Assembly: GCA_023052935.1 (NCBI GenBank)
Contig: CM041298.1
Location: forward strand, 8,699,344-8,763,343
Reading direction: 5' to 3'
Source: Piezodorus guildinii
Taxonomy: Eukaryota > Arthropoda > Insecta > Hemiptera > Pentatomidae
Length of the DNA: 64,000 nucleotides
Each line of letters begins with the position of its first letter. The stretch's first letter is position 1. Positions 10,850 through 22,116 of this stretch are shown here, piece by piece. Below the pieces are notes generated by a model, which searched no databases, had not been told where the DNA came from, and was given only the letters and a program-made list of their open reading frames with translations. The position numbers and the translations under genes are program-made.

Positions 10850-10965
10850 GAAGATGATTAACGTTGCAGTTATCAAAAACATTACTAATAATTAATACTT
10901 ATTGTAATTGTGTGCCGACGTTTCAGCCTACATTGTGGGCCTTCATCAAGGCTAAGAGAAACAAG
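10850..10965 (-). repeat. Dispersed repeat with hammerhead-like motif (one core change)
   Basis: The minus strand at 10953-10912 reads GCC, TTGATGA, a short hairpin (GGCC/GGCT), GAAAC, GTC and GGC. Compared with the hammerhead core, CTGATGA carries a C to T change. The two GCC/GGC flanks can pair as stem I. Confidence 0.45.
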
Positions 10966-11054
10966 ATAACAACTAATACAATTAGAAAATTATTAATAAG
11001 TCAGGTACAATGTATAAATAAATAAAAAAATCTTATCATTTTTCGTTGTGTAGT

Positions 11055-12677
11055 ATTACTATTTTTATGTTCAAAAACATAAAAAAATGCATACAAAAAA
11101 TATTTGTTCAGTTTTCTCCTCTAGTTGCTGTTAATTATCAATGGTAACAAGATAACATAGTAATTTTATAGAATCTACAAAATTAAAGGTACTTTAATAA
11201 TAATAATAATAATAATAATAGGCTTAGCAAACCCGAAGGTTCGATGCCGATACCACCAAACTTCGTCTGCAAAGACTCGTCCAATGTTCACCGGTCAAGC
11301 CCAAGCCTCCGAGATCAGCCTTAATGCAATCCTCCCATCGACGCTTCGGCCTACCAGTCGGATCAACAAATACCAACTTTCTCGGAATCCTTTCGTCATC
11401 GAGCCCAACAACTTTACTCGCCCATTTGAGTCTCCGCGATGCAAGCAGCTCAATTATATTCACAGGATATAATCCGCAATTCCGCGTTGTGCAACCTTCT
11501 AAACTCTCCAGTGGCCTCATCTCTCTTCGGACCAAATATTTTACGTAATACCTTATTTTCGAAAACTTTAAGCCGTTGTTCATCCTTTAAAGTAAGCGGC
11601 CACGTTTCACATCCGTAAAGAACCGTTGGAAGAATAATAGTTTTATAAATTCAAACCTTTAAGTTTTTAGATAGAAGCCGCGAACTAAGTAACTTAGCAA
11701 CTGAATAATAACACGCATTTCCCACCTTTAACCGGGACTTTATTTCTTCCTGGATTTCATTTTTTCTAGTTATAATTGAACCTAAATACTTAAATTTCTC
11801 TCCGTGTTCAAAAGTATGCCCTGATACATCAATATCACCAAGATCGACACCGTTTCTGCTACTAATCATATATTTCGTCTTTTCGGTATTTAATTCAAGT
11901 CCTATTTCTTTATAGGAAAACCTAAAGGTACTTTAGAGAAAGAAAATTTAAAATATCTGCATTTAAGCCTCATCACAATATTTCAATCAGAATGAAACAG
12001 TGTGACGAGGCTTAAATGCAGATATTTTAAATTTTCTTCCTCTAAAGTACCTTTAATTTTGTAGATTCTATAAAAATAATTATATTATCTTGTTACCATT
12101 GATAATTAACAGGTAAATATGCACGTTGAGCGAATTTGATAAACAACTAAAGGAGAAAACTGAACAAATATTTTTTGTATGCATTTTTTTGTGTTTTTGA
12201 ACACAAGAATAGTAATATAGAAGTATAATATACCGTTGGATAGCTAAAGATTTTAGAAAAAATATTATCTGATACACGGAATTGTAAAGGGTAATGGATA
12301 GTGATGATAATGCGATAAAACTAACTGTTTTTTAGATTCCCGAAAAGAAAAATTCATGTTGACGGTGCTGCAACCTTGCGGTTTGTCGATGAAGAACAGC
12401 ACGCCAATTTTGTTTTTGTACATAAAAACAATAATATAGACGTATAATATACCGTTTGAAAGAGAAAGACTTTAGAAAATATATTATCTTATGCAAAAGC
12501 CGATAAAACTGATTATTTTAGATAATAATATAATAGTTTTTAATAAAACAGATGTTTCTATAGTAATTAATTCTTTAATGGTTTCACTCGTTTTTATCTC
12601 TAACTATATTTGAAATTCTTTAATCGATTTTAAAAACAAAGGTAAGTAAAAGTCGTGTGTTGCCCGCACCAGATTTT
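11055..12677. mobile_element. Helentron-like copies joined head to head, interrupted by an RTE LINE
   Basis: Bases 11055-11196 and 11923-11985 read in + orientation. From about 11990 the same internal sequence returns in reverse, giving a near-perfect inverted repeat around 11985, and runs to the AGTAAAAGTCGTGTGTTGCC end at 12677. An internal segment is partly duplicated (about 12190-12300 against 12400-12500). An RTE-like LINE sits at 11197-11922. Confidence 0.65.
11197..11922 (-). mobile_element. RTE-like LINE, 5' truncated, with 13-bp target duplication
   Basis: The minus-strand 3' end reads GGTTTGCTAAGCC followed by (TAT)n. The broken frame encodes the C-terminal thumb and tail ([24 protein letters not shown], [20 protein letters not shown]). 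TAAAGGTACTTTA is present at 11184-11196 and again at 11923-11935, a precise 13-bp target-site duplication within the host Helentron-like element. Short 3' UTR and triplet tail suit the RTE group. Confidence 0.85.
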
Positions 12678-12931
12678 TTTTTTTATCTTTTTCATTTTAC
12701 CCTTGTTATTGAATAATTGTTTTTAGTCCAACTCGAAAAATAACACCTTTGTGGTTTATTTTGTCCAGGAGAAAAAAAAATTAACTTTTGTCCGTTGGGA
12801 TATAAAAAAGGAAATAAAATAGCTTTTCATTTAGTGGAATGGGACAAAAGAATTGAATTGGTCGGTAGGAACAACAGGTAGGTTATAAAATGGATTGTTG
12901 CTCTGTGGCTTAGGGTTATAGGGTCGTTTCT

Positions 12932-13242
12932 ATAATATTCGTTCATCTTGTAATGATAATACTTTGGTACTATCGATCATAAATCGATTCCTACTTTACA
13001 TAAATAGCTAAATTTCTCAAATAGGGTTAGTACCAAGTGTGATTCGTATTTCTTAATTAATTAATTACAATACAGATACGTTATTTGCCTACACGTTATA
13101 TAATATGATAATATAATTATTATGAAAGAATAAGCCAATTCATATAATATTCGTTCATCTTGTAGTGATAATACTTTTGTATTATCGATCATATATCGAT
13201 TCCTACTTCACATAAATAGCTAAATTTCTCAAATCAAGTTAG
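12932..13242 (+). repeat. Pair of direct repeats, about 95-100 bp each
   Basis: 12932-13028 and 13141-13242 share TAATATTCGTTCATCTTGTA, then ATCGATTCCTACTT, then CATAAATAGCTAAATTTCTC. They are about 210 bp apart start to start. No coding sequence lies between them. Confidence 0.7.
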
Positions 13243-13657
13243 TCAGAGAAACCAGTTGACTCTTGATATAAAATCGATTTCTATCGCAGTCCTCAGTTGC
13301 TGTGGTCGTTATGGAACACCCGAGACATTATTAGCGATCTATCGCAAGGATGGAAGTAGAAAAAGGAACTTGGGACTTGCATAACGAAGCTGGAAGAAAG
13401 CCAGTAATTAGCGATAAAGCCATTGGAGGAAGGCATTAGTCCGTGTCCCTTCGAGGTAAAAGTGAATTGACTCTCTATGCGTAACCTTTCTTTATCGGTG
13501 AAGATCAGGCAAGGAACAGGCGGTACTTCTTGTAGGATACGACTGAACCTTGTTTGGAATCGTTATCTTGTACCTCGTACAAGTAACAGTATGAGACACG
13601 GCGATTTCTTATTAAGGAACTCCTTAGGCTAGCAGATTCAGTTGCCTTCTAGGGGTC
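13243..13657. other. Unassigned GC-richer stretch
   Basis: No long frame and no motif recognised. Composition suggests an old coding relic. Confidence 0.25.
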
Positions 13658-13911
13658 AAGTGTGATGAAGTGGCTAGCATAATAGCCTCATATGGTTAAA
13701 GTCCGTAGGTTCCAAACTGACTGATGGCCCTAGGATTTTTTAATGGGAGTAAAAAATCCTTAGTTATGCCGTTCTTCGGAAGTTACGTAAAAAGGTGTTC
13801 CCGAACCTATCCTAATTAAACCTGAATAAGCAAAATTCAGCACTCCCACTGTAGCATCGTCCGATTAGCCTCAGTAGCATAAAGTGACGTTAAATAAACA
13901 AAGAAATAAGT
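13658..13911 (+). mobile_element. SINE-A, near full length
   Basis: A diverged tRNA-like head (AAGTGGCTAGCATAATAGCC), the body with CCTAGGATTTTTTAATGGGA and the tail region GTGACGTTAAATAAACAAAG are all present. Confidence 0.7.
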
Positions 13912-14081
13912 GACTATCCTTTTGTTGTCAACTCGGAAGATCATCCGAAGTGCATTGGAATGGCACTTTACTGACAAGTGAGTTTTTGTGGGTAGGGAGT
14001 TAGGTCTTAAAAGAGCTATACGAGTATATATTTCAGGCTAACTCTGCAACTAATGGGTCATTAAGTTCTTAATGGATGATT

Positions 14082-14083
<2 letters not shown>

Positions 14084-14149
<66 letters not shown>

Positions 14150-14152
14150 AAT
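14084..14152. repeat. (AT)n microsatellite
   Basis: About 65 bp of AT dinucleotides with one interruption. Confidence 0.9.
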
Positions 14153-14155
14153 GAT

Positions 14156-14710
14156 GGCATTTTATACAGCAAAGATTGGATGCGGGAGGAATTAAATGGT
14201 TTACAATCGAAGGGAAGGAGGGTGGGGTAGCTGAGCGGGTTAGCGCGCGTTGCTTTAAACGCGCGTTGCCTAGCAACACAGAGGACCAAATAATTTGAAA
14301 ACGAAAAAATTACGAGTTCGAGACTCGGCTCTGTGAGGGGCTTTTATTTCAGCTTTTATCCCCTGGTCCGAGAAACCCCGTATAGCCTTCAAAGGCGAGG
14401 TAGGTGAGAACAAAAAAAAAAAAATGTTTCTAATAGAAGAATAGACTCCCTTATGTCCAAATAGAATTTTTTACTATTAACCGGAAAAACTGGAGCATTT
14501 TCGAGTAAGTGTTGTAATCGGTACCTTCGAGCTGTTTCTTGTCATTTCAATCTTGTGTGAGGATTCTAAATAAGACGACTGTGAAGACGGAGTCTTACCT
14601 ACTAGATCTTTTCAACAGCAGTTACTGGAGTATTACTAAAGGACACTGCAAGGCTGAATGTCGAGGGTTTCGAAGAGAAAGGTCGTCTGAAGGTTTTGAT
14701 ACAGTTTAAA
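14156..14710 (-). mobile_element. Decayed L-C LINE RT region, split by a SINE
   Basis: The plus-strand text aligns by eye with 22440-22780 (ATTGGATxCGGGAxGAATT, GTTTCTTGTCxTTTCA, GGAGTATTACTxAAGGA). The copy carries stops and frameshifts. SINE-B at 14220-14425 interrupts it. Confidence 0.6.
14220..14425 (+). mobile_element. tRNA-derived SINE, family SINE-B
   Basis: The A-box-like TAGCTGAGCGGGTTAGCG, the B-box-like GAGTTCGAGACTC, a body ending CCTTCAAAGGCGAGG and an A-rich tail (about 14412-14424) are present. A second copy lies on the minus strand at 21541-21760. Confidence 0.65.
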
Positions 14711-14883
14711 CTAGCAATATTGGAAGTTGTATTAATCCATCGTGGACCGTGGGTAGATGGTCGCGCGTACGATTCACCGACCAAGCGAGAAATACTAGGC
14801 ATAATAATTGGCCTGGGTCCTTAAACCTTAAAGTTCAAGGCAAGGCTGTTACAATTCGAATTTATAATATCCTTAAGACCACT
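14711..14883. other. Short unassigned stretch
   Basis: Probably further decayed L-C sequence; nothing else seen. Confidence 0.3.
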
Positions 14884-15026
14884 TGTTTTACTTTCACTTA
14901 CCTATATATGAAATATATAGTAAGGAAAGGTATTGCGATCGTGAAAATTTTCTAATTCCAGTTTTCAACCTTTTATTAACCTCAGAGTCTAAATTACCAA
15001 GTCCCGTAAAAAGGTCTGTGTATGTT
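14884..15026 (-). mobile_element. Helentron-like hairpin end, truncated
   Basis: TTTTACTTTCACTTACC, the palindrome around TATATATGAAATATATAG, and GTATTGCGATCGTGAAAATT are present. The copy stops at the GT tract where a SINE-A begins. Confidence 0.65.
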
Positions 15027-15236
15027 TGTTTATTTATTTAACGTACCTTTATGTTGCTGTGGCTAATCGGACGATGCTACAGTGGGAGTCCTAAATTTTG
15101 CCTACCCAGGTTTAATGAGGATAGGAGTCTTTGACGAGCACCTGAGGCTCGGGACCACCTTTTAACGTCCGTTTTAAACTTCCATTAAAAAATCCAAGGC
15201 CACCTGCGGTTTGAACCCGGAATCTTGGGCAAAATA
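15027..15236 (-). mobile_element. SINE-A, shortened
   Basis: It runs from TTTATTTATTTAACGTACCT through ATCGGACGATGCTACAGTGG to the inverted B box (GGTTTGAACCCGG). The tRNA-like head beyond it is missing. Confidence 0.65.
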
Positions 15237-15571
15237 GTAACTTTTCTTATTTTCCCTTTATAAGATCCTTCTCCTGACTGATATAAAAATAAAAAAAAAA
15301 GAATTAGAGAAATCGGTCAAGCGTGATAAGATCACCAAGGAAAAGGCGATTCATTTTTACATACGAGTATATTGACAGATCGATTATTATTACAATTAAA
15401 ATATTTAAAAAAAATAAATAAATAACTATCTGCCAAAGTAACTTTTTTCTTTTTTTCTTTCATAAGATCCTTCTCCTGACTGATATAAAAATAACAAAAA
15501 AGAATTAGAGAAATCAGTCAAGCCGTTCACGCGTGATGCGATAACCAAGGGAAATGGCAATTCATTTTATA

Positions 15572-15576
<5 letters not shown>

Positions 15577-15635
<59 letters not shown>
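15577..15635. repeat. (AT)n microsatellite
   Basis: A pure AT tract, followed by ATAGA/ATTCT pentamers that mark the tail of the minus-strand LINE at 15650. Confidence 0.9.
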
Positions 15636-15639
<4 letters not shown>

Positions 15640-15649
15640 AATAGAATAG

Positions 15650-16310
<661 letters not shown>

Positions 16311-16449
16311 ATTATATATTACCTTTAAAAACTACCAAAGTAACTTTTCTCTTTTTTTCTTCCATAAGATTCTTCTCCTGACTGATATAAACATAACAAA
16401 AAAAGAATTATAGAAACCAAGGGAAAAAGCGATTTATTTTATAGATATT

Positions 16450-16590
16450 TATAGATGATTATTCAATATAACTCATGTTTTTATCGAAAATCAATAATAA
16501 TTAATTCTTTAAATGTATTTAAAAATACTCAAATTGATTTTAATAATGGAGGTAAGTGAAAGTCGTGTGTTGCGCGCACCAGATATTTTT
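16450..16590 (-). mobile_element. Helentron-like 5' terminus, truncated
   Basis: Ends with GGAGGTAAGTGAAAGTCGTG and the GCGCGCACCAGATATTTT boundary. The hairpin end is not adjacent. Confidence 0.55.
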
Positions 16591-16997
16591 CTTTTATGTA
16601 TATATTTTTTTTTTAATATGTGATCATTTAGATTTAATTAGATAATGAGATGAATAGAACTAATCATGCACTACATCTTTTACCCTACTTTGTGCCAAAG
16701 CTCCGTTACAGAGCTCATCAGGAATGCTGCCTCGCTGGAGCAGAACCAGAAGAATACGAATGAGGAAGGGGTCGTTGGCGATCGCTATGATTCAGCAGTA
16801 GCGTCAATGAGTGAGGAAGTCTTAGAACGTACCGCTTCCGCCGGAAGTGGTCGCACTAACTAACGGTATTAGTAATGAGGGCAAGAATCTTAGCGTATTG
16901 AAATCTAGGTGGCATAGCAAATAACTAGAACTTCTCCTTATGCATAACAACCTTATTATGTTATGTTTTTTAAAATATTATTGACATATATTTGCAG
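16591..16997. other. Unassigned stretch
   Basis: A GC-richer part (16690-16900) holds a frame rich in S, E and A with no recognised motif. Nothing else seen. Confidence 0.25.
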
Positions 16998-17072
16998 ATT
17001 TTAAAGGTCAACGTTGGTTATTGCATGATAAAGAAAATCATATGTATCATTATAGCTTAAATTGTATAATAG
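16998..17072 (+). other. Candidate coding exon with a GC donor
   Basis: The acceptor TATATTTGCAG precedes 75 nt that read FKGQRWLLHDKENHMYHYSL and NCII in one frame; the next six bases, AG|GCAAGT, are the usual context of a rare GC-AG intron. It enters and leaves in phase 1, fitting the exit phase of the candidate at 10291. A second frame is open for 20 codons, so the evidence is moderate at best. Confidence 0.3.
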
Positions 17073-17282
17073 GCAAGTTCTCTACACTGGTTTTCTACCG
17101 ATTACAACGCCTTAAAACACTCTAATGCCATGGATAGGATATCGCTGGATTTAGAATTAATAGTTAGCGAATCGTAATTTCAGTTCCTGATTTTGTACCA
17201 ATCCAGTTTTGAGACTTTGGCTGATACCATATAGTAGATATAATATTAGATGGATCCATAAGTACTTTCGGTATTTAAATAA

Positions 17283-17635
17283 ATAATAATCGGCTTACCG
17301 AACCCGAAGGTTCCGATACCACCAAATCCGTCTACACAGACTCGTCTAATGTTCTCCGTTCAAGCCCAAGCCCCCGAGATCAGCCTTAACGCAATCCTCC
17401 CATAGACGCTTCGGCCTGCCTTTCGGACGCCTACCAGTCGGTTTAGCGAATACCAACTTTCTCGGAATCCGCTCTTCATCGAGCCCAACAACTTTACTCG
17501 CCCATTTGAGTCTCCGCGATGCTATCAAATCAATTATATTCACAGGATACAAGTCCCGCAATTCCGCGTTGTGCAACCTTCTAAACTCCCCAGTGGCCTC
17601 ATCTCTCTTCGGACCAAATATTTTACGCAGTACCT
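17283..17635 (-). mobile_element. RTE-like LINE 3' fragment
   Basis: The minus-strand frame 17576-17346 codes [20 protein letters not shown] and [20 protein letters not shown], the same C-terminal block as the other RTE-like copies. No clear target duplication was found. Confidence 0.75.
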
Positions 17636-17639
17636 AATT

Positions 17640-18048
17640 TTTAATACGAAAAGATACTTAAAAAAAAATTAACGAACTTATGGATCTTGCTAAAACTTAC
17701 GATAACGTAACCTGCGGTATAGTTTAGAAGCCAAAAAGAGAGGTGCTGACATGACCTTCCTAACACCTTGCCTCTTCGCAAATTGACAGCTATCCTCTTA
17801 CCTCTTATCTCGCTTCTGCTTCCCTTCAAAGTCTTATTTATTCTCCGTTTCCTCTGACACATATTTTTTTTTTTTTGCAACATTATCATATTTCTTATTT
17901 TCTATATTTATATGATTTTCGTTTTCAGTACTAAGAAAGGGTATCAATATATTGGATCCATTCCACCGAAAATAATAATAGCATATCATCTAAAGCAATA
18001 GAACATACTAATAAAGTAAAGGAATTAAATTAAAAGTTGCATAATGAA
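17640..18048. other. AT-rich stretch, no gene assigned
   Basis: A strong acceptor-like sequence (GATTTTCGTTTTCAG at about 17929) is present, but the following frames close quickly and no good donor follows. Confidence 0.3.
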
Positions 18049-19397
18049 TAGTAAAAATCTGGTGCGGGCAACACTAGACTTTCACTTACCTCCATTTTTA
18101 AAATCAATGAAAGAATTTTCAAAACAGTTAGAGATAAAAATACGTGAAACTATTAAGAAATTAATTAAATTGAATTTATACAGAAACATGTGTTTTATTA
18201 AAAAATCTATTATATTATTATCTAAAATAATCAGTTAGTTTTATCTTCTTTTCATCACTCTCTATTAACTTTTAAAAAGCTTGTGTATGAGATAATATTT
18301 TTTCTAAAATCTTTAGCTTTCCAACGGTATATCATACATGTATATTACTGTTCTTATGTTCAAAAACAAAAAAATTGCATTAAAAAATATTTTTCTCCTT
18401 TAGTTGGGTATCGACTTCCTTCAATTCATATATTTACCAGTTTTTCATCAGTGGTAACGAGATAATATAGTTATTTTTATAGAATAAAGAAAATTAAAGG
18501 TACTTTAGAAGAAGAAAATTTAAAATATCGGCATTTAAGCCCTTTCAGACCATTTTAATCAGAATAAAACCTACATGATATTAAAGCCCATTAAATTTTA
18601 CATCGATATAGCGAGTTTAATAAAAATCGTTGGAACCGTTTTAAATAAAATATAATAAAAATAAATCATTTATCTAAAATAATCAGTTAGTTTTATCTTC
18701 TTTTCATCACTCTCTATTAACTTTTAAAAGCTTGAGTATAAGATAATATATTTTCTAAAATCTTTAGCTTTCCAACGGTATATCATACATGTATATTACT
18801 GCTCTTATAACCAAAAACAAAAAATTGCATTAAAAAAATATTTTTTTTAGTTTTCTCCTTTAGTTGGGTATCGAATTTATTCAATTTATATATTTACCTG
18901 TTTTTCATCAGCGTTAACAAGACAATATAGTTATTATTATTGAATCTACAAAATGAAAGGTACTTTAGAGGAAGAAAATTTAAAATATCGGCATTTAAGC
19001 CCTGTCAGAGCATTTTTATCCGAATGAAACCTACATGATATTAAAGCCCATGAAATTTTACATCGATATAGTGAGTTTAATCAAAATCGTCGGAAGCGTT
19101 TTTGAAAAAATCGAAAAAAGGTGCAAAATGCATAATATAAAGTGCCTCTTCTGGTAAGCTCATTTTGATGAAAAAAGTTTTGTAACGTCTCGGGCGTATA
19201 GTTGTCTTAAATATGAAATTTCAGTTTCATAGGACATACCGTTTCCGCCCGGGAGTTACCACACACACATACCTTTTTGCTGGACTTGGTTATTTGGACT
19301 CAGGGGACCCTAAAAGGTGTATTTCCGTTGAAAACTGGAATTCGAAAATTTTCACGATCGCAATACTCCCCCTTACTATATATAGTAAGTGAAAGTA
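18049..19397 (+). mobile_element. Helentron-like element with an internal tandem duplication
   Basis: Starts AAAAATCTGGTGCGGGCAAC, then ACTTTCACTTACC, and ends with the hairpin CTTACTATATATAGTAAG and TGAAAGTAA. About 430 bp of the interior occurs twice in direct order (about 18205-18640 and 18665-19085). A short CA tract is at 19260. Non-coding. Confidence 0.75.
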
Positions 19398-19489
19398 ATA
19401 TTACAAACGATATAACTGAAGAAACACAAGTATAACCCATTGTAACCTCCCATAACTGATATAAATAAATGTCTATTTAAACAGCTGAT

Positions 19490-19850
19490 CCTTATCACTG
19501 GCTATGATAGGTTACTGCTTGTCACGAATAAGCTCATCCATAAAGACCTTAATATTCCATATGTTACTGAATTAGCCCGAACCAGATATCAACCATTCCA
19601 TGAAAAACTCCATTTCCACTCTAATCCACTAGTTTCTATCCTATCATCCTCTTTCACTCCTGATAATCTTCCTAAACGTCTGAAAAAAAGCCTCGAGAAC
19701 TGTGAACTTCTAGTTTAAAATATTTTTAGAGTGCTGCCAATGGGGGGCATCTCTTCATGTATTTCATGTCATATTACTATATTCATCACATTTACTTGTT
19801 GTATATAATAATACAGTTGTAAATATCAATAAATATGTTTTAATTAAAAA
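19490..19850 (+). mobile_element. L-C LINE 3' end
   Basis: It matches the 3' end of the LINE at 22117-23148 (HKDLNIPYVTELARTRYQ-like translation) and ends with ACAGTTGTAAATATCAATAA and an A-rich tail. Confidence 0.65.
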
Positions 19851-20413
19851 AACATTGTTATTAATTATTTCTAATTTAATACTATTTCATGAAAACATAT
19901 GTTTCACTGTTAACTAAATGGGATTCCTTTGGAAACTTAATTTTACTTTTAAAAAGTAATTTAAATAGTTCATTAGAAATATAAAATAGCTATATAATAT
20001 AAATCTAATAGGATAAGAACCGTTGCTATTTCTTCAGTTTTTTTAATAAGATACATTGCAATCAAGTTTTCTTCATATGGGATAGTTACATTTTTCGTTA
20101 TCTGTGCTTGACTTTAAAATAACAAACGAATAAACTTGAACAATTTTCATTTTTGTTTTTCATTTCTGCCGATAATTAAATATAATAATGAATAGACTTT
20201 ATAAAATAAACATAATTTCTAGCTAATTGCTCGTTACGGTTGCCTAAAACTCCGATAAACTCTAAATCGGTCTGACAGAGGCTTTTGTTTAAAACAAGTG
20301 ACACCTCATTCAGATTGCAGCCGTGCAAACCAGGGACTCGTCCACTTTTTAATATTAATTTGGTTTAATAGGAGTCTGAAAGTACCTTCAACCTTTTCCT
20401 AACCTTCCCCACT

Positions 20414-20414
<1 letters not shown>
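19851..20414. other. AT-rich intergenic or intronic DNA
   Basis: No gene or repeat recognised apart from the A tract that follows. Confidence 0.4.

Positions 20415-20462
<48 letters not shown>
20415..20462. repeat. Poly(A) tract followed by (TA)n
   Basis: About 35 A residues followed by a short TA run, possibly the tail of a retroposed sequence to its left. Confidence 0.85.
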
Positions 20463-20660
20463 CATTTAAAAACTGCTCCTGGTTCCTGTTTGATTCATAC
20501 ATTATCAATGAAGCTTGATTTTCATAGGAACATGCGAGTGTAAGCTATTCGCAAACCCGCTTCGTAGTTACTTATTCGGAACCAAACTCTTTGTGTTTGT
20601 GTTAGTTGATTTCATAGCCATCATACCATAGTTCGGAAGTATTTCTCCTCCATCTTACAG

Positions 20661-20705
20661 GAGTACCATGTCACTTTCCGTCTAGCAAAATTGCATAATT
20701 GCTCT
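20661..20705 (+). other. Candidate coding exon
   Basis: An excellent acceptor (CTCCTCCATCTTACAG) precedes 45 nt open only in the frame EYHVTFRLAKLHNCS, with donor TCT|GTATAA. Phase 0 at both sides, compatible with the candidate 60 bp downstream. Protein not recognised. Confidence 0.35.
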
Positions 20706-20765
20706 GTATAACTGCATAGAATACAGAATAAGTATATTGACTCTAATGATTTTAATTTGTTTCAG

Positions 20766-20807
20766 GTTTATATTTTCAACACATTTGGAGTGGTTTACGG
20801 CTTAAAA
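20766..20807 (+). other. Candidate coding exon
   Basis: Acceptor TTTGTTTCAG, 42 nt, donor AAA|GTGAGT. In phase 0 it reads VYIFNTFGVVYGLK, continuing the candidate at 20661. A second frame is also open. Not recognised. Confidence 0.35.
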
Positions 20808-20865
20808 GTGAGTAGAATTTTCAGACAATATCTAATGATTAATTAAATTTTATATAAATGTAATT

Positions 20866-21150
20866 GTTTGTTTATTTATTTAACGTCACTTTATGCTACT
20901 ATGGCTAATCGGACGATGCTACAGTGGGAGTCCTAAATTTTGCCTATCCAGGTTTTATTAGGATAGGGATCTTTAACGAGTACCTGACATCGCACAGGCT
21001 CGGGACCACCTTTTAACGTCCCCTCCGAAGGACGGCGTAACTAAGGATTTTTTACTCCCATTAAAAAATCCTAGGACCACCTGCGGATTTGAACCCGTGA
21101 CCTTTAGCATGGGAGGCTGTTACGCTAGCCACCCAGCTACAAGTGATCCC
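20866..21150 (-). mobile_element. SINE-A, full length, with 14-bp target duplication
   Basis: The plus strand starts with the tail complement (GTTTGTTTATTTATTTAACG) and ends with the inverted tRNA-like head (GCTACAAGTGATCCC). ATATAAATGTAATT flanks both sides (20852-20865 and 21151-21164), showing LINE-type retroposition. The inverted B box is at about 21089. Confidence 0.85.
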
Positions 21151-21324
21151 ATATAAATGTAATTAAGATTCCATTTAAGTTTTATTAAATTCACTACCAA
21201 AAAAAAAGGCTTGATATCATAAGTAAGATCGTATGAGTACTTTTCATCACCATGGTAACCACCGAGCAAATATAAAATACGATAATCTGCGAGCAACTAA
21301 TGCCAATATTGCAGTTTTTGCTTG

Positions 21325-21495
21325 TTTATTCATTTAAGATCCCTTTATGCTACTGTGGCTAATCGGACGATGCTACAGTGGGAGTCCCAAATTTTGCCTA
21401 TCCAGGTTTTATTAGGACAGGGATCTTTAACGAGTACCTGACATCGCACAGGCTCTGGACCACCTTTTAACGTCCCCTCCGATGGAGGTCATAAC
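21325..21495 (-). mobile_element. SINE-A, head missing
   Basis: Tail complement and body match 20866-21060 closely, but the copy stops before the tRNA-like part. Confidence 0.7.
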
Positions 21496-21540
21496 TTCAT
21501 CTATAAACTCAACAAAAAAAAATTATCTTTCAAGAGTACC

Positions 21541-21760
21541 TTTTTTTTTCCACCCCTAGCTCGCCTTTGAAGGCTATACGGGGTTTATCGAGCCAGGGAG
21601 TAGGGTCGGGGGATAAATGCTGGAATATAAGCTCCCCTCAGCACCGAGACTTGAACTCGTAATTATTTTCGTTCCAAATTTTGGTCCTTTGTGGTTGCTA
21701 GGCAACGCAATGAACGCAATTTTAATACTTGGCTTGAAAAAAGTATTTCCCCTAAACATA
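21541..21760 (-). mobile_element. SINE-B copy
   Basis: Reverse complement of the SINE-B at 14220: CGCCTTTGAAGGCTATACGG, inverted B box (GAGACTTGAACTCG) and GTTGCTAGGCAACGC. A T tract at its left end is the complemented A tail. Confidence 0.65.
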
Positions 21761-21764
21761 CATA

Positions 21765-21845
21765 TATTTGATGATGTTTAAGTTGACTTTATGTATTTGT
21801 GATACAAAAGTAACAACTTAAAGTGGTATTGGCTGTATCTTGGTG
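21765..21845 (+). repeat. Short dispersed repeat, second copy at 24420-24512
   Basis: Both copies share TTTAAGTxGACTTTAT and a CTGTATCTxGGT motif. Identity unknown. Confidence 0.45.
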
Positions 21846-21881
21846 GAATCCTAAATCAAATGACAGCCAATTCATTTTTGA

Positions 21882-22075
21882 TTTATCCATTTAACGCCAC
21901 TTTGTGGTTCTTTAGCTAATCGGTCGATGGTATAGTGGGAGTCCTAAATTTTTCCTATCCAGGTTTAATTGGGATAGGGATCGTTAAAGAGTATCTGACA
22001 TCGCATAAGCTCTTGACCACCATTTTACGTTCCTTCCATAGGACGGTATAACCATTTTTTAATCTCTTTCAAAAA
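21882..22075 (-). mobile_element. SINE-A, diverged and truncated
   Basis: Body motifs GTGGGAGTCCTAAATTTT and CTATCCAGGTTTAATTGGGA are present; the head is absent. Confidence 0.6.
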
Positions 22076-22116
22076 TTCTTGGCCCAGCCTATTCATTGTT
22101 TGTGGATTTGCACGAT

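Noticed and set aside
12932..13242. LTR retrotransposon
   Set aside because: The direct repeats lack TG...CA ends, a primer binding site and internal coding sequence.
17930..18030. Exon after the strong acceptor at 17929
   Set aside because: All frames close within about 25 codons and no convincing donor follows.
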